A stretch of DNA of 9,146 nt from Nitrososphaera sp. (GCA_025450475.1 JANWHJ010000089.1:1-9146), one strand, 5' to 3'. Numbered from the stretch's first letter, positions 1 through 6,304 are shown. The notes: a model not told the origin generated them from the letters alone. A program made the numbers and translations.

Positions 1-567
1 ATACTGCTGATAACAACGATAACGATATCGCTCATCGCACAGGATATCGGGCTTCACTTTATCATAGGTACCTTCTTTTCAGGCCTGATAGTCTACAAAG
101 AAATGATTGGCCGTCAGAATTTCGCTAGGGTCTATGGCACTGTTTCGGCCATCACGTTTGGCTTTTTCGCGCCGATATTTTTCGCGCTCATTGGCATTGA
201 GTTCAACATTCAGTCACTCCTCAACGCGATTCCACTTTTCTTTGCGCTCCTCGCCGTCGCCATAGCCACAAAGATAACAGCAGGTTACGCTGGCGCAAAG
301 ATTGCTGGCTTTAACCGGGAGATAAGCTTCGCAATAGGATTTCTAATGAACGGTAGGGGGATGGTTGAGCTCGTAATCGCGGCGATCGGCTTTGCAGCCG
401 GCATACTTGATTTGACGCTATTTTCAATAGCAGTCGCAATAGGTCTTGTCACCAGCATACTTGCGCCCATAACATCACGCCCATTTGTCAGTAAGGCAAA
501 ATCTATGGGGAGCGAAGCGGTGGCGGTCAAGGGGCCGCCAAACGATTGGCATTCAGGGATCCCGTAA
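1..567 (+). CDS. Cation/proton antiporter, CPA2 family (C-terminal part, 5' end outside window)
   Basis: The reading frame is open from base 1, so the gene begins before the window; 188 residues are visible. It is a strongly hydrophobic membrane protein. Conserved stretches are the GIEFNI segment (bases about 205-222) and the FLMNGRGMVELVIA segment (about 340-381), which matches the late transmembrane block of Na+/H+ exchanger-type (CPA2) carriers, where the usual motif resembles MLPRGE. The expected role is exchange of Na+ or K+ for protons across the cell membrane. After the last helix only about 30 polar residues remain, so there is no RCK/TrkA-N regulatory domain of the kind found in KefB/KefC. 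The last 15 bases overlap the end of a convergent pseudogene. The ion specificity cannot be told from this fragment. Confidence 0.85.
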   Translation: MLLITTITISLIAQDIGLHFIIGTFFSGLIVYKEMIGRQNFARVYGTVSAITFGFFAPIFFALIGIEFNIQSLLNAIPLFFALLAVAIATKITAGYAGAKIAGFNREISFAIGFLMNGRGMVELVIAAIGFAAGILDLTLFSIAVAIGLVTSILAPITSRPFVSKAKSMGSEAVAVKGPPNDWHSGIP

Positions 568-1017
568 CTGCTGTATCCTGTCTTTTGCTGGCAAGGCGTG
601 CTCCCACAACATGTCAAAGACATTTCGCTGTTGCTGCACCAGCTCTTTCACGTCGCTATGCACGAGACTTCCTAGGGTATCCCCCCGTACAACTCCAACT
701 CAATACTCTGTATCGCTGACCGCAAAGTTACCCCGTACGCCGTTAAGGTGGCGCAACTTGGCAAAACGCATTATCTCTTTGCAATGTGGTAGGTTCTCCG
801 TCGTGATTTCTGTTAAGTAGAATATCATGACGCCGCGCCTACTGGCTTCGACATATCCCTGCCTCACCTTGCCGACGGAAAACGCCGGGAGCGTCGAGTC
901 GACGCATGCCCCCCAAAAATTTTTGGTATTGGCTTGAAAACTCTTGATCACGTTTATGATCTCTTGCTCATCAGTCAGGACATGCGTACCGTGCAAACCT
1001 GTGTCAATTGGCGGCAT
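553..1017 (-). pseudogene. Decayed sensor domain of a thaumarchaeal histidine-kinase-type protein, with in-frame TGA
   Basis: The ATG at 1017 opens 105 codons that end at a TGA at 700-702. The same frame then runs a further 48 codons to a TGA at 553-555, and both halves look like one protein. The first half holds YLTEITTENLPHCKEI, LRHLNGVRGNF and VSDTEY. The second half holds SDVKELVQQQQRNVFDMLW and ALPAKDRI. From memory, this order (TEIT..N..YCKE, LRH..G.KGNF, VSETEY, then N/DVKEIVEQQ...LW...PAE.RI) is typical of the N-terminal sensor region of many Nitrososphaera signal-transduction kinases. No PAS, HisKA or ATPase domain follows, so this is a truncated copy as well as one interrupted by a stop. 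It probably makes no functional protein. Its 3' end overlaps the antiporter by 15 bp. Confidence 0.7.
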
Positions 1018-1223
1018 ACTATCTTATATTCTCTCGAAGCAGAGCTTCTCAACTCAGATAAATTGGAGTGCTATTTGATATTATTCTCGGAACAGCAACA
1101 CTTCTATTCTAAAGCCATTCACATACAGGACCTGCACATCTCATCGGATTAGGCATCCTCTGGCTCAAGAATTCGCGACAAACGTTAATTAGTCAAGAAA
1201 AGGCTTCTACAGCCAACTACTTT
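1018..1223. other. Intergenic region between sensor remnant and CDF gene
   Basis: This region of 206 nt lies between divergent genes. No convincing ORF is seen. It holds a small perfect inverted repeat, GAAGC-aga-GCTTC, at 1036-1048, and an AT-rich element (GTTAATTAG) at 1184-1192 that could be box A of the CDF gene. No intrinsic RNA gene is recognised. Confidence 0.5.
1184..1192 (+). promoter_or_regulatory. Candidate archaeal box A (TATA) for the CDF transporter
   Basis: GTTAATTAG is centred about 36 nt before the TTG start. A start of transcription about 27 nt downstream would give a leader of about 9 nt. The match to box A is only moderate. Confidence 0.35.
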
Positions 1224-2087
1224 TTGGACAAGTCTAAGGTTTTTGAGGAAGCCCGAAGAGCGGCTTGGGTCTCGATATGGACACTGGTAGGCATTGGGGT
1301 TGCAGAAGTGCTGGTGTCCGTATTTACTGGCAGCCTTACGCTTCTTGCAGATGGCCTTGACTCCATGGCCGATGCGTTGGTCTCGTTCATCGTCTGGTTT
1401 GGCATCAGGATGTTGCAAAAGCCAAAGAGCAAGCTTTTCCATTTTGGCTATGCTAAGATAGAGAGTCTTGCCGCCTTTATGGCAGCTGTGGTTATCCTGA
1501 TACTGGCTTCATATATAGTGTATCACGCATATGAGCGCATACTGCATCCGACAACAGTGACAAATACAGAGATAGTCATGGTGACGCTGGCTGCAGCTGG
1601 CACCGTCTCGCTTCATCGGGCATTCAAGGTCAGGATCGTAGCTAAAAAGTACAACTTGGTTTCGCTCAACCTTGACGCCAAAAATTCCATCAAGGACGGC
1701 ACCGCGTCATTCGTGGGTCTGGGAACCATCGTCGCCGCCTATTTTGGCGTCCCATACATGGATGCGGTGGGCAGCATCTTGATAGCGACCTACATCTTTT
1801 TCATGGCTTATACCGCGTTCAAAGAGTCGACATTGGTCCTGATAGATGGAATCAAGAACCCCGAGCTCCAGAACCAAATAACAATGCACTTAGAGAACAA
1901 GTTCAACGTCAAAGTAGAAAAGATCCTGCTTAGGCCCCTTGGCCAAGAATTTTCTGCGCAGGTCCACGTCGAGCTTGACAAGAACATTACCCTTGATAGG
2001 GCTCACGAAATCCTGACGCAGATACGTAACTCACTCATCCAGGACTTCAAGGCAGAGGACGCCGTGGTAATACCAAAGCCCGTTTAA
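1224..2087 (+). CDS. Cation diffusion facilitator (CDF) family divalent metal transporter
   Basis: The 287-residue protein has the normal CDF length and layout: about six membrane helices (residues about 15-200) followed by a cytoplasmic ferredoxin-like domain (about 205-287). Helix 2 carries LLADGLDSMAD, placing the A-site metal ligands at D46 and D50. The HFGYAKIE stretch (73-80) matches the family HPYGHGRAE region. Helix 5 carries LDAKNSIKD, giving N154 and D158. The predicted transport site is therefore D-D-N-D and not the HD/HD or DD/HD set of Zn exporters, which is closer to Mn-type CDFs. The likely role is proton-coupled export of Mn2+ or a related divalent metal; specificity is inference. 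The start is TTG at 1224, chosen because the N-terminus KVFEEARRAA fits the family and no ATG lies upstream in the open frame. A small ORF may follow in the same transcript. Confidence 0.9.
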   Translation: MDKSKVFEEARRAAWVSIWTLVGIGVAEVLVSVFTGSLTLLADGLDSMADALVSFIVWFGIRMLQKPKSKLFHFGYAKIESLAAFMAAVVILILASYIVYHAYERILHPTTVTNTEIVMVTLAAAGTVSLHRAFKVRIVAKKYNLVSLNLDAKNSIKDGTASFVGLGTIVAAYFGVPYMDAVGSILIATYIFFMAYTAFKESTLVLIDGIKNPELQNQITMHLENKFNVKVEKILLRPLGQEFSAQVHVELDKNITLDRAHEILTQIRNSLIQDFKAEDAVVIPKPV

Positions 2088-2099
2088 CCGTAGTATGAA

Positions 2100-2192
2100 A
2101 TGTATGAGATGTCTAAGCTTGAAGACTGGAAGTCAAGCAAGGGGTACAAAGCCAAAAAGAAGACATACGTCGAATATCGTGTGCGTAGGTAA
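2100..2192 (+). CDS. Possible 30-residue basic small ORF
   Basis: ATG at 2100 gives 30 codons; an in-frame internal ATG at 2109 would give 27 codons beginning MSKLEDW. It contains 10 Lys/Arg against 4 acidic residues, with a KAKKK cluster and a TYVEYRVRR tail. It starts 12 nt after the CDF stop and ends exactly where the next box A begins (2193), so it fills the gap neatly and could be cotranscribed with the CDF gene. No ribosome binding site is obvious and I recognise no family. It may be a chance ORF. Confidence 0.3.
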   Translation: MYEMSKLEDWKSSKGYKAKKKTYVEYRVRR

Positions 2193-2202
2193 TTTTATAA
2201 AA
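2193..2202 (+). promoter_or_regulatory. Strong archaeal box A (TATA) before the small membrane protein/DsbA operon
   Basis: TTTTATAAAA is a perfect palindromic TATA element centred 28 nt before the ATG at 2226. Transcription should start within a few bases of that ATG, giving a leaderless mRNA. It is one of the best box A matches in the window. Confidence 0.75.
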
Positions 2203-2225
2203 CCAATACCGGCTCCCTTCTGCTG

Positions 2226-2399
2226 ATGGTCAACCAGTGGCGACGCCTTCTGAAAACGGAGCGAAGGGTAGGCGAGGCGTTAACGATTGCTGCCGGCATA
2301 GGCGTGACAGTTCTTGGAGCCTTGCTGGGAGTAAATTTTGTGGCCTACGCAGGTCTCTGCATCGTGGGCCTCGGTATCGTGTCAATAATCTGGAGATAA
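2226..2399 (+). CDS. 57-residue two-helix membrane protein
   Basis: The ORF has a basic N-terminus (NQWRRLLKTERR, residues 3-14) followed by two hydrophobic segments, about 17-37 and 39-55, and ends in WR. This predicts a small helical hairpin with both ends inside, following the positive-inside rule. No family is recognised. It is supported as a real gene by the strong box A 28 nt upstream and by its position 7 nt before the DsbA-like gene, which must share its transcript since there is no room for another promoter. It may be a membrane partner or helper of that secreted protein, but the order of the genes is the only evidence for this. Confidence 0.7.
   Translation: MVNQWRRLLKTERRVGEALTIAAGIGVTVLGALLGVNFVAYAGLCIVGLGIVSIIWR
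2392..2395 (+). promoter_or_regulatory. Shine-Dalgarno-like GGAG before the DsbA-like gene
   Basis: GGAG lies 11 nt before the ATG at 2407, inside the last codons of the upstream gene. It fits internal translation initiation in a two-gene mRNA whose first gene is leaderless. Confidence 0.4.
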
Positions 2400-2406
2400 T
2401 TGACAT

Positions 2407-3123
2407 ATGGTCAGTAAAACCGTAATAATCGCACTAGTCGCAGCCGGCATGATCGCCGCCGGCATTTCCGCAGCGCTTGCAGCGTCATCCAGCGCGGCCC
2501 CGGCTGCACTAACAAACAAGCCCGGTACTGCAAATGATGCAGAACAAATAACCGCACAATTGATGTCGCCATCAATTTCAAGCGCGCCCGCACTTGGCAG
2601 CGACGACGCCAAGGTGACGATAGTTGAGTTTGGCGACTACCAGTGTACGTGGTGCCACCGGTGGCACGATGGAACGAAGAGTTTGCTAATCGCGGACTAT
2701 GTGAACACTGGCCAGGTGAGGTTCCTCTTCAAAGACTTTCCGATAAACGACCTTTCTGACAGGGCTTCCTCGCTTGCATCTGAAGCGTCGTACTGCGCTG
2801 CAGATCAGGGGAGATATTGGCAATACCACGATGAAGTGTATAGCAAGTGGGAGGGAGAAAACACCGGCTGGGTGACGAGGGCCAGCCTCGAGCGTTTCGC
2901 CAATGATGCCGGAGTAACAGATATGGCTGAGTTTTCTGGCTGCCTAGACTCGGGGAGGCATGCCGGAGTAGTAAGGAACAACTATGATCTTGCAAGGTCG
3001 GTTGGGCTGGACGCGACTCCGAGCTTTATCGTCTTGGTAGAAGGTGAAACTCCCCAGCTCATGCGCGGCGCCCACCCATACTCTACGTTTGAAAGAGTCA
3101 TAAAAGACGCATACGCGAGCTAG
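2407..3123 (+). CDS. Secreted DsbA-like thioredoxin-fold oxidoreductase
   Basis: The protein has 238 residues. Residues 5-26 form a hydrophobic Ala-rich signal sequence or membrane anchor, followed by a Ser/Ala/Pro-rich linker to about residue 62. The thioredoxin fold begins at KVTIVEFGDYQC. The active site is C80-T-W-C83, the cis-proline loop is T204-P205 (ATPSF), and RFLFKDFPI (105-113) is the usual strand of the Thioredoxin_4/DsbA-like family. Two further cysteines, C130 and C179, lie in the helical insertion and may form a structural disulfide. The expected role is making or shuffling disulfide bonds in proteins outside the cell membrane; such genes are numerous in ammonia-oxidising archaea. 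It is the second gene of a two-gene operon. Its stop TAG (3121-3123) lies in the same CTAG as the stop of the convergent coiled-coil gene. Confidence 0.9.
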   Translation: MVSKTVIIALVAAGMIAAGISAALAASSSAAPAALTNKPGTANDAEQITAQLMSPSISSAPALGSDDAKVTIVEFGDYQCTWCHRWHDGTKSLLIADYVNTGQVRFLFKDFPINDLSDRASSLASEASYCAADQGRYWQYHDEVYSKWEGENTGWVTRASLERFANDAGVTDMAEFSGCLDSGRHAGVVRNNYDLARSVGLDATPSFIVLVEGETPQLMRGAHPYSTFERVIKDAYAS

Positions 3124-3542
3124 TATTCCAGCAAATATTTCTGGCCAACAAGATCCTCGAGGATCGCGCTTGCTTCTTTCAGCTGTGCTTCGAGCTCACG
3201 TCTTTTTTCTATTATCTGACGCCTTTGGTGTTCCAGGTTTTGCTTTCCTTTCGTCAGCTCCTCGTCGTGCTGAGAGATCTTTTGTTCAAGCAGATTCGCC
3301 CTGCTGACCAGTCCACTCTCGTTCCGGCGAAGCGAATCCCTTTCTGACTTTATCGTCTTCGCTCTTTCCTGAAGCTCCGGCAGGGAATCTAGTATCATGT
3401 CTAGATAATGCACTACTCGGTCAGAGTCCTTTAGCTGGATCTTGCCCTCATCTATTGATTTGCGGATTTCAAGCATAAGTGAAGAATAGGGTGAAACATC
3501 GCTTTCGTAGAGCATTTTCCACGGCTCATCTGATATCATCAC
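3120..3542 (-). CDS. C-terminal piece of the interrupted coiled-coil protein (only if re-initiated)
   Basis: GTG-ATG at 3542/3539 is the first plausible restart, about 195 nt after the TAA, and would give about 140 residues (ISDEPWKMLYESDVSPYSS, then a coiled coil of roughly 90 residues). No promoter or ribosome binding site is evident in front of it. The 64 sense codons between the TAA and this start continue the same protein, which argues against an independent gene. Confidence 0.25.
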   Translation of the reverse strand: MMISDEPWKMLYESDVSPYSSLMLEIRKSIDEGKIQLKDSDRVVHYLDMILDSLPELQERAKTIKSERDSLRRNESGLVSRANLLEQKISQHDEELTKGKQNLEHQRRQIIEKRRELEAQLKEASAILEDLVGQKYLLEY

Positions 3543-3734
3543 TAGGCGCGCCTCCGTCTCCCTTGTCAGGCCGTACGAATACTTTGTGAATGCCCTCGAT
3601 ACGTGAGAAAAAAGATCTACCAGCTCAGCACGGAATTGCTCTTCATTCCTCGCTGCCTCGCCTGCTTTTTGTGCAACGACCTTCGCCTCGCCAAATTCAG
3701 GAGAAGCCCTGAGCGTTTCAAGTTCATTCTTTAG

Positions 3735-4403
3735 TTATTGGAGCTCGCTCTCGATATTTTTCAATTCTCCTTCGATGCTCTGCAAAGAAGCCTCGGCCGA
3801 CCTGATTGAGGACGCCTTCTGAGAAGCGGTGTTCAGGATGCCGCTGCATTTTACTATCGGCGCGCGCTCTTGCTCAAAATCTGACATCGCCGCTCTGGTT
3901 TCGTTCAGCAGCTTTGTCAGTGCTGCAAACTCGTCCCTAATCTTGCTCGCCTGCTTTTTCATAAACGCGTTGAGCATCTTGCTGTGCGATCCGCTAACCT
4001 CTCCAAACCGGTTCATCATGGCCTCAAACTTTTCTTTGAATTTCTTGGCGTCGTTTGCCGACTGTGGCAGCGAAAACTCTGTCGACGCTTCGCGCCTGAG
4101 CGACGACACGACCGTTTTCTTTGAATTCTCTGCCACTGACTTGTACCGCTGCTCGAGGTCTTCGAGCTTGAGGTTTTCCTGCTCCATGTCGCTTGCGAGC
4201 TCTCTGATGACCATGAGCGAGTCGGCAGCGGACTCTTTTACCGGTGCAAGGCGTAAAGCAAGTTTTTGGACCCTTGCCGACTCTATGCTGCGTAGTAGTC
4301 CTTGGGCCTGTTCTATTGAAAGCGTGCTTGCTGCTGGAGCCGATATCGTCGACCTACTTGCCTGAGCTTCGCTTTCCTTCTTCTTAAAAAACCCAAATGG
4401 CAC
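3735..4403 (-). CDS. N-terminal piece of the interrupted coiled-coil protein (222 residues, still translatable)
   Basis: This is what would be made if the TAA is real: the basic PFGFFKKKE start, a low-complexity Ser/Ala linker to about residue 28, then nearly continuous helix with one cysteine near residue 184. GTG at 4403 is the only usable start, because TAG occurs four codons upstream. The coiled coil is cut in mid-heptad, so a stable product is doubtful. Confidence 0.5.
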   Translation of the reverse strand: MPFGFFKKKESEAQASRSTISAPAASTLSIEQAQGLLRSIESARVQKLALRLAPVKESAADSLMVIRELASDMEQENLKLEDLEQRYKSVAENSKKTVVSSLRREASTEFSLPQSANDAKKFKEKFEAMMNRFGEVSGSHSKMLNAFMKKQASKIRDEFAALTKLLNETRAAMSDFEQERAPIVKCSGILNTASQKASSIRSAEASLQSIEGELKNIESELQ

Positions 4404-4453
4404 TACACTAGTCTATCGCGGGTTGCATCCAAAAACCTTGCGATCCAGCAACG

Positions 4454-4460
4454 CTTAATG
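4454..4460 (+). promoter_or_regulatory. Candidate box A for the four-helix membrane protein
   Basis: CTTAATG is centred 26 nt before the ATG at 4483, the spacing for a leaderless transcript. The identical heptamer occurs before the next gene at 5254, which supports it as a promoter element. Confidence 0.5.
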
Positions 4461-4482
4461 CGTAGCCTTCCATTATGTTTGC

Positions 4483-5244
4483 ATGGCGGCAGGGTCTTCT
4501 GCTCCCAAACGCAGCAGTGGGGCTAATGGCAAGATGTACCACTGGTTCCAGACGAATAAGCATAAGCTGCTTGCCGTTGACATCATCTGCGTATTAGTTC
4601 TCTTCTTCATGCAATTATTCACTTCCACGCTCCAGACTCTTACACCAGAAATCATAAATGCAGTACAGATATCTGCAGTAGTTCTAGGTGTCTTGATTGC
4701 CTTGTCGGTGGTGTGGAAGGGGATTGTGCCGCTGATCATTTGCATCCTGGGGATCGTACTGATGAACTATTCGGTTATACTCCCGTACTATTCCGCGCCT
4801 GAACTGGACGGAGTGAATCTTGGCGGTACGCGGTTTACTTACCCCCTCTCCACGCCGGCAGTAGCAGGTACGGCTGCAAATACACACTTCTTCTTAGGAG
4901 TCTCAATGGTTGCCCTAAGCATTACAATCGCTTACCGGCCATCGTTGCTATTTGTCCGCAACAGGCCGGAACCGCTTGACTCCGAGTGGTCAAAGTACAC
5001 CGTTTGGAACGACCATACCCTCTTAGCAAACGGCCGGGAGGAGCATTCGGTTCCAGTGAAGAACCTAATGACAGACATGGAAAGATACCTGCTGTGGCGC
5101 TATGACTACGTCCTTGCCGGCATTTACGGTTCACCATATCTCGTAAGGCCCGGCGGGCTGGTCCCAAAGGATTCGACTCTCTTCCGGGACAAGGATAGTG
5201 GACGAGTAATGGGCAAGGCCCGATATACCGGATTCTTCATGTAA
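4483..5244 (+). CDS. Membrane protein with four predicted helices and a polar C-terminal domain
   Basis: The protein has 253 residues. A basic Ser/Gly-rich N-terminus (to about residue 28) precedes helices at about 29-48, 57-77, 81-101 and 134-152. The loop between helices 3 and 4 is predicted outside and contains YYSAPELDGVNLGGTRF. About 100 polar residues follow inside the cell, with LLWRYDYVLAGIYGSPYLVRP and a Pro/Gly-rich KDSTLFRDKDSG stretch near the end. I recognise no family and no catalytic motif. The start at 4483 fits the box A at 4454. The gene is divergent from the coiled-coil gene and lies 50 nt before the winged-helix gene, which has its own box A. Confidence 0.8.
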   Translation: MAAGSSAPKRSSGANGKMYHWFQTNKHKLLAVDIICVLVLFFMQLFTSTLQTLTPEIINAVQISAVVLGVLIALSVVWKGIVPLIICILGIVLMNYSVILPYYSAPELDGVNLGGTRFTYPLSTPAVAGTAANTHFFLGVSMVALSITIAYRPSLLFVRNRPEPLDSEWSKYTVWNDHTLLANGREEHSVPVKNLMTDMERYLLWRYDYVLAGIYGSPYLVRPGGLVPKDSTLFRDKDSGRVMGKARYTGFFM

Positions 5245-5253
5245 GTGGGCAAA

Positions 5254-5260
5254 ACTTAAT
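5254..5260 (+). promoter_or_regulatory. Candidate box A for the winged-helix regulator
   Basis: CTTAATG sits 35-41 nt before the TTG start and repeats the element at 4454. The predicted transcription start near 5284 leaves a leader of about 11 nt. Confidence 0.5.
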
Positions 5261-5294
5261 GCCCACCCTGTTCTCCTAAAAAGCAAAGCGCGGC

Positions 5295-5594
5295 TTGTCT
5301 TCCCATGAATATAGAGACCGGGTCTACATTAGAAAGGACATTATCCTCAAGCTGACCGAGTACGGCCAGCTCAACCAGACCTCCCTGTTGAGCTTTTGCG
5401 GCCTTAATCTCGTCAAGCACAAGGACATCCTTGACGACATGGAAGCCAAGGACATAATAAAAAAGTTGGAGGAGCCATGGGGCAACAAGAGGATAATAAA
5501 ATACAGCGTCACCGAAAAGGGGAGGCAGTTCTGCAGACAGATCCTGGATCCGTATGAAGAAATGTTTCCAAGGAGGGACTCTTCGAAGAAATGA
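5295..5594 (+). CDS. Small winged-helix DNA-binding protein
   Basis: The protein has 99 residues and the layout of archaeal single-domain winged-helix regulators (PF14947-like). A first helix (RKDIILKLTEYGQ) is followed by the turn-helix pair (NQTSLLSFCGLNLVKHKDILDDMEAKDII) and the wing (KKLEEPWGNKRIIKYSVTEKGRQF), then a short polar tail. The ITEKG/VTEKG-type wing end is characteristic. It probably binds DNA as a transcription regulator; the target is unknown. The start is TTG at 5295: a TAA lies in frame at 5277 and there is no other start between. Its nearest neighbours are two membrane-protein genes on the same strand, which are natural candidate targets. Confidence 0.8.
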   Translation: MSSHEYRDRVYIRKDIILKLTEYGQLNQTSLLSFCGLNLVKHKDILDDMEAKDIIKKLEEPWGNKRIIKYSVTEKGRQFCRQILDPYEEMFPRRDSSKK

Positions 5595-5620
5595 CAGCCG
5601 GTAACAAAGTTAACGAAGTG

Positions 5621-5628
5621 TTTTATTT
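5621..5628 (+). promoter_or_regulatory. Candidate box A for the two-helix membrane protein
   Basis: TTTTATTT is centred about 31 nt before the ATG at 5656 and only about 10 nt before the alternative ATG at 5635. Its position therefore favours 5656 as the translation start. Confidence 0.5.
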
Positions 5629-5655
5629 GCACGCATGGAAGGAGGAATTGCCGTA

Positions 5656-6075
5656 ATGTCAGAACCGGAGAAGCGAAGAAACAACATATTCGAGGTACTG
5701 GACGAACTGATCTTTCACCTCAATACCACCAAGAGCATGTTCACGTTGCTTATACTTTCCTCATTCGTACTTGCGCCACTAGCAATCATAGTAGCTGCTG
5801 TGATCACCCTTCATCCTGCGTTTCTTGGCGTGCTCTTGAACAGGCTGCCAGGCGTCGGATCAATCATAATCGCCTTCATCGGGATCACTGTCGTCCTGTC
5901 GGCGGTTTGGCTAGCAATAGGCATAAGAGAGCGTGCCTTCTTTTCGGCGTGGAATACTAGATTTAGTCGCTTCATATCACTTAGGGAAAGGATCGACAGG
6001 GAGCTTGAAGGATCCGCACGTGACGGGGAAAGTGAGCCCACCACCAAAAAACTAGATGGACGGGATGGTGATTGA
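5656..6075 (+). CDS. Two-helix membrane protein, unknown function
   Basis: From the ATG at 5656 the protein has 139 residues: an amphipathic, charged N-terminus (EPEKRRNNIFEVLDELIFHL), helices at about 28-52 and 68-92, then a basic stretch (RERAFFSAWNTRFSRFISLRERIDREL) and an acidic, disordered tail ending GRDGD. Both termini are predicted in the cytoplasm. No family is recognised. An in-frame ATG at 5635 adds seven residues (MEGGIAV); I prefer 5656 because of the box A spacing and a GGAGG 11 nt ahead of it. If transcription starts near 5652, however, that GGAGG would not be in the mRNA and the transcript would be essentially leaderless. Confidence 0.75.
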   Translation: MSEPEKRRNNIFEVLDELIFHLNTTKSMFTLLILSSFVLAPLAIIVAAVITLHPAFLGVLLNRLPGVGSIIIAFIGITVVLSAVWLAIGIRERAFFSAWNTRFSRFISLRERIDRELEGSARDGESEPTTKKLDGRDGD

Positions 6076-6145
6076 TTAGCCTCATTAACTAATGATTTTG
6101 GTTCACAATCCCGCCAGTGATTGCGGATTCACACAAATTCCTACG

Positions 6146-6166
6146 CTTTTCCTTTTTATTTCATTT
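6146..6166 (+). terminator. Possible T-rich archaeal terminator
   Basis: A pyrimidine tract with runs of four, five, two and three T lies about 70 nt after the stop of the two-helix membrane protein. Archaeal RNA polymerase terminates at such T tracts; no hairpin precedes it. Confidence 0.35.
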
Positions 6167-6304
6167 ACTGGTAAAGCAAGATTCGTTTTTGAAGCATTGG
6201 AATTTCTTCGTTCTCGGCTCTTGATTCCTACTTGGCGCGCAATAACTCCTTAACTGCTTTTCTGCATTGTTCTGACTGTCAAGTTGGACTTTGCTGGCAT
6301 CGCA

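Larger units (their letters stand above)
3120..4403 (-). pseudogene. Coiled-coil protein gene interrupted by a single in-frame TAA
   Basis: From the GTG at 4403 a frame of 222 codons ends at a TAA at 3735-3737. The same frame continues for 205 more codons to the TAG at 3120-3122 without another stop. The two parts form one long coiled-coil protein of about 427 residues. Across the stop (SLQSIEGELKNIESELQ, stop, LKNELETL) the hydrophobic residues keep exact 3-4 spacing, and the stop falls on a non-core position. The N-terminus is PFGFFKKKE, then a Ser/Ala-rich stretch and long helices rich in E, K, Q and R. The C-terminal part has LVDLFSHVSRAFTKYSYGL and a last coiled coil near 3150-3350. The shape recalls SMC/SbcC-like or structural coiled-coil proteins, but there is no ATPase motif and I recognise no family. 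It is either a fresh pseudogene or a sequence error. Confidence 0.75.

Noticed and set aside
700..702. TGA as a selenocysteine codon in the sensor remnant
   Set aside because: The family has no cysteine or selenocysteine at this place (it follows SETEY/SDTEY), no insertion element is visible, and this archaeal group is not known to use selenocysteine.
1036..1048. GAAGC-aga-GCTTC as a terminator or operator
   Set aside because: The 5-bp stem is short enough to occur by chance, and there is no T tract or promoter relation to support a role.
934..1152. 72-codon + strand frame across the sensor remnant and its upstream region
   Set aside because: It runs antisense to recognisable sensor-domain codons and has no box A; its composition looks random.
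3829..4365. 178-codon open frame on the + strand opposite the coiled-coil gene
   Set aside because: Its Ser/Phe/Leu-rich composition is what the antisense of a Lys/Glu-rich coiled coil gives; it has no promoter or family resemblance.
6111..6125. GGTTCACAATCCC as a tRNA T-arm
   Set aside because: The T-loop consensus fails (no purine-A at the required positions) and no acceptor or anticodon stem can be paired around it.
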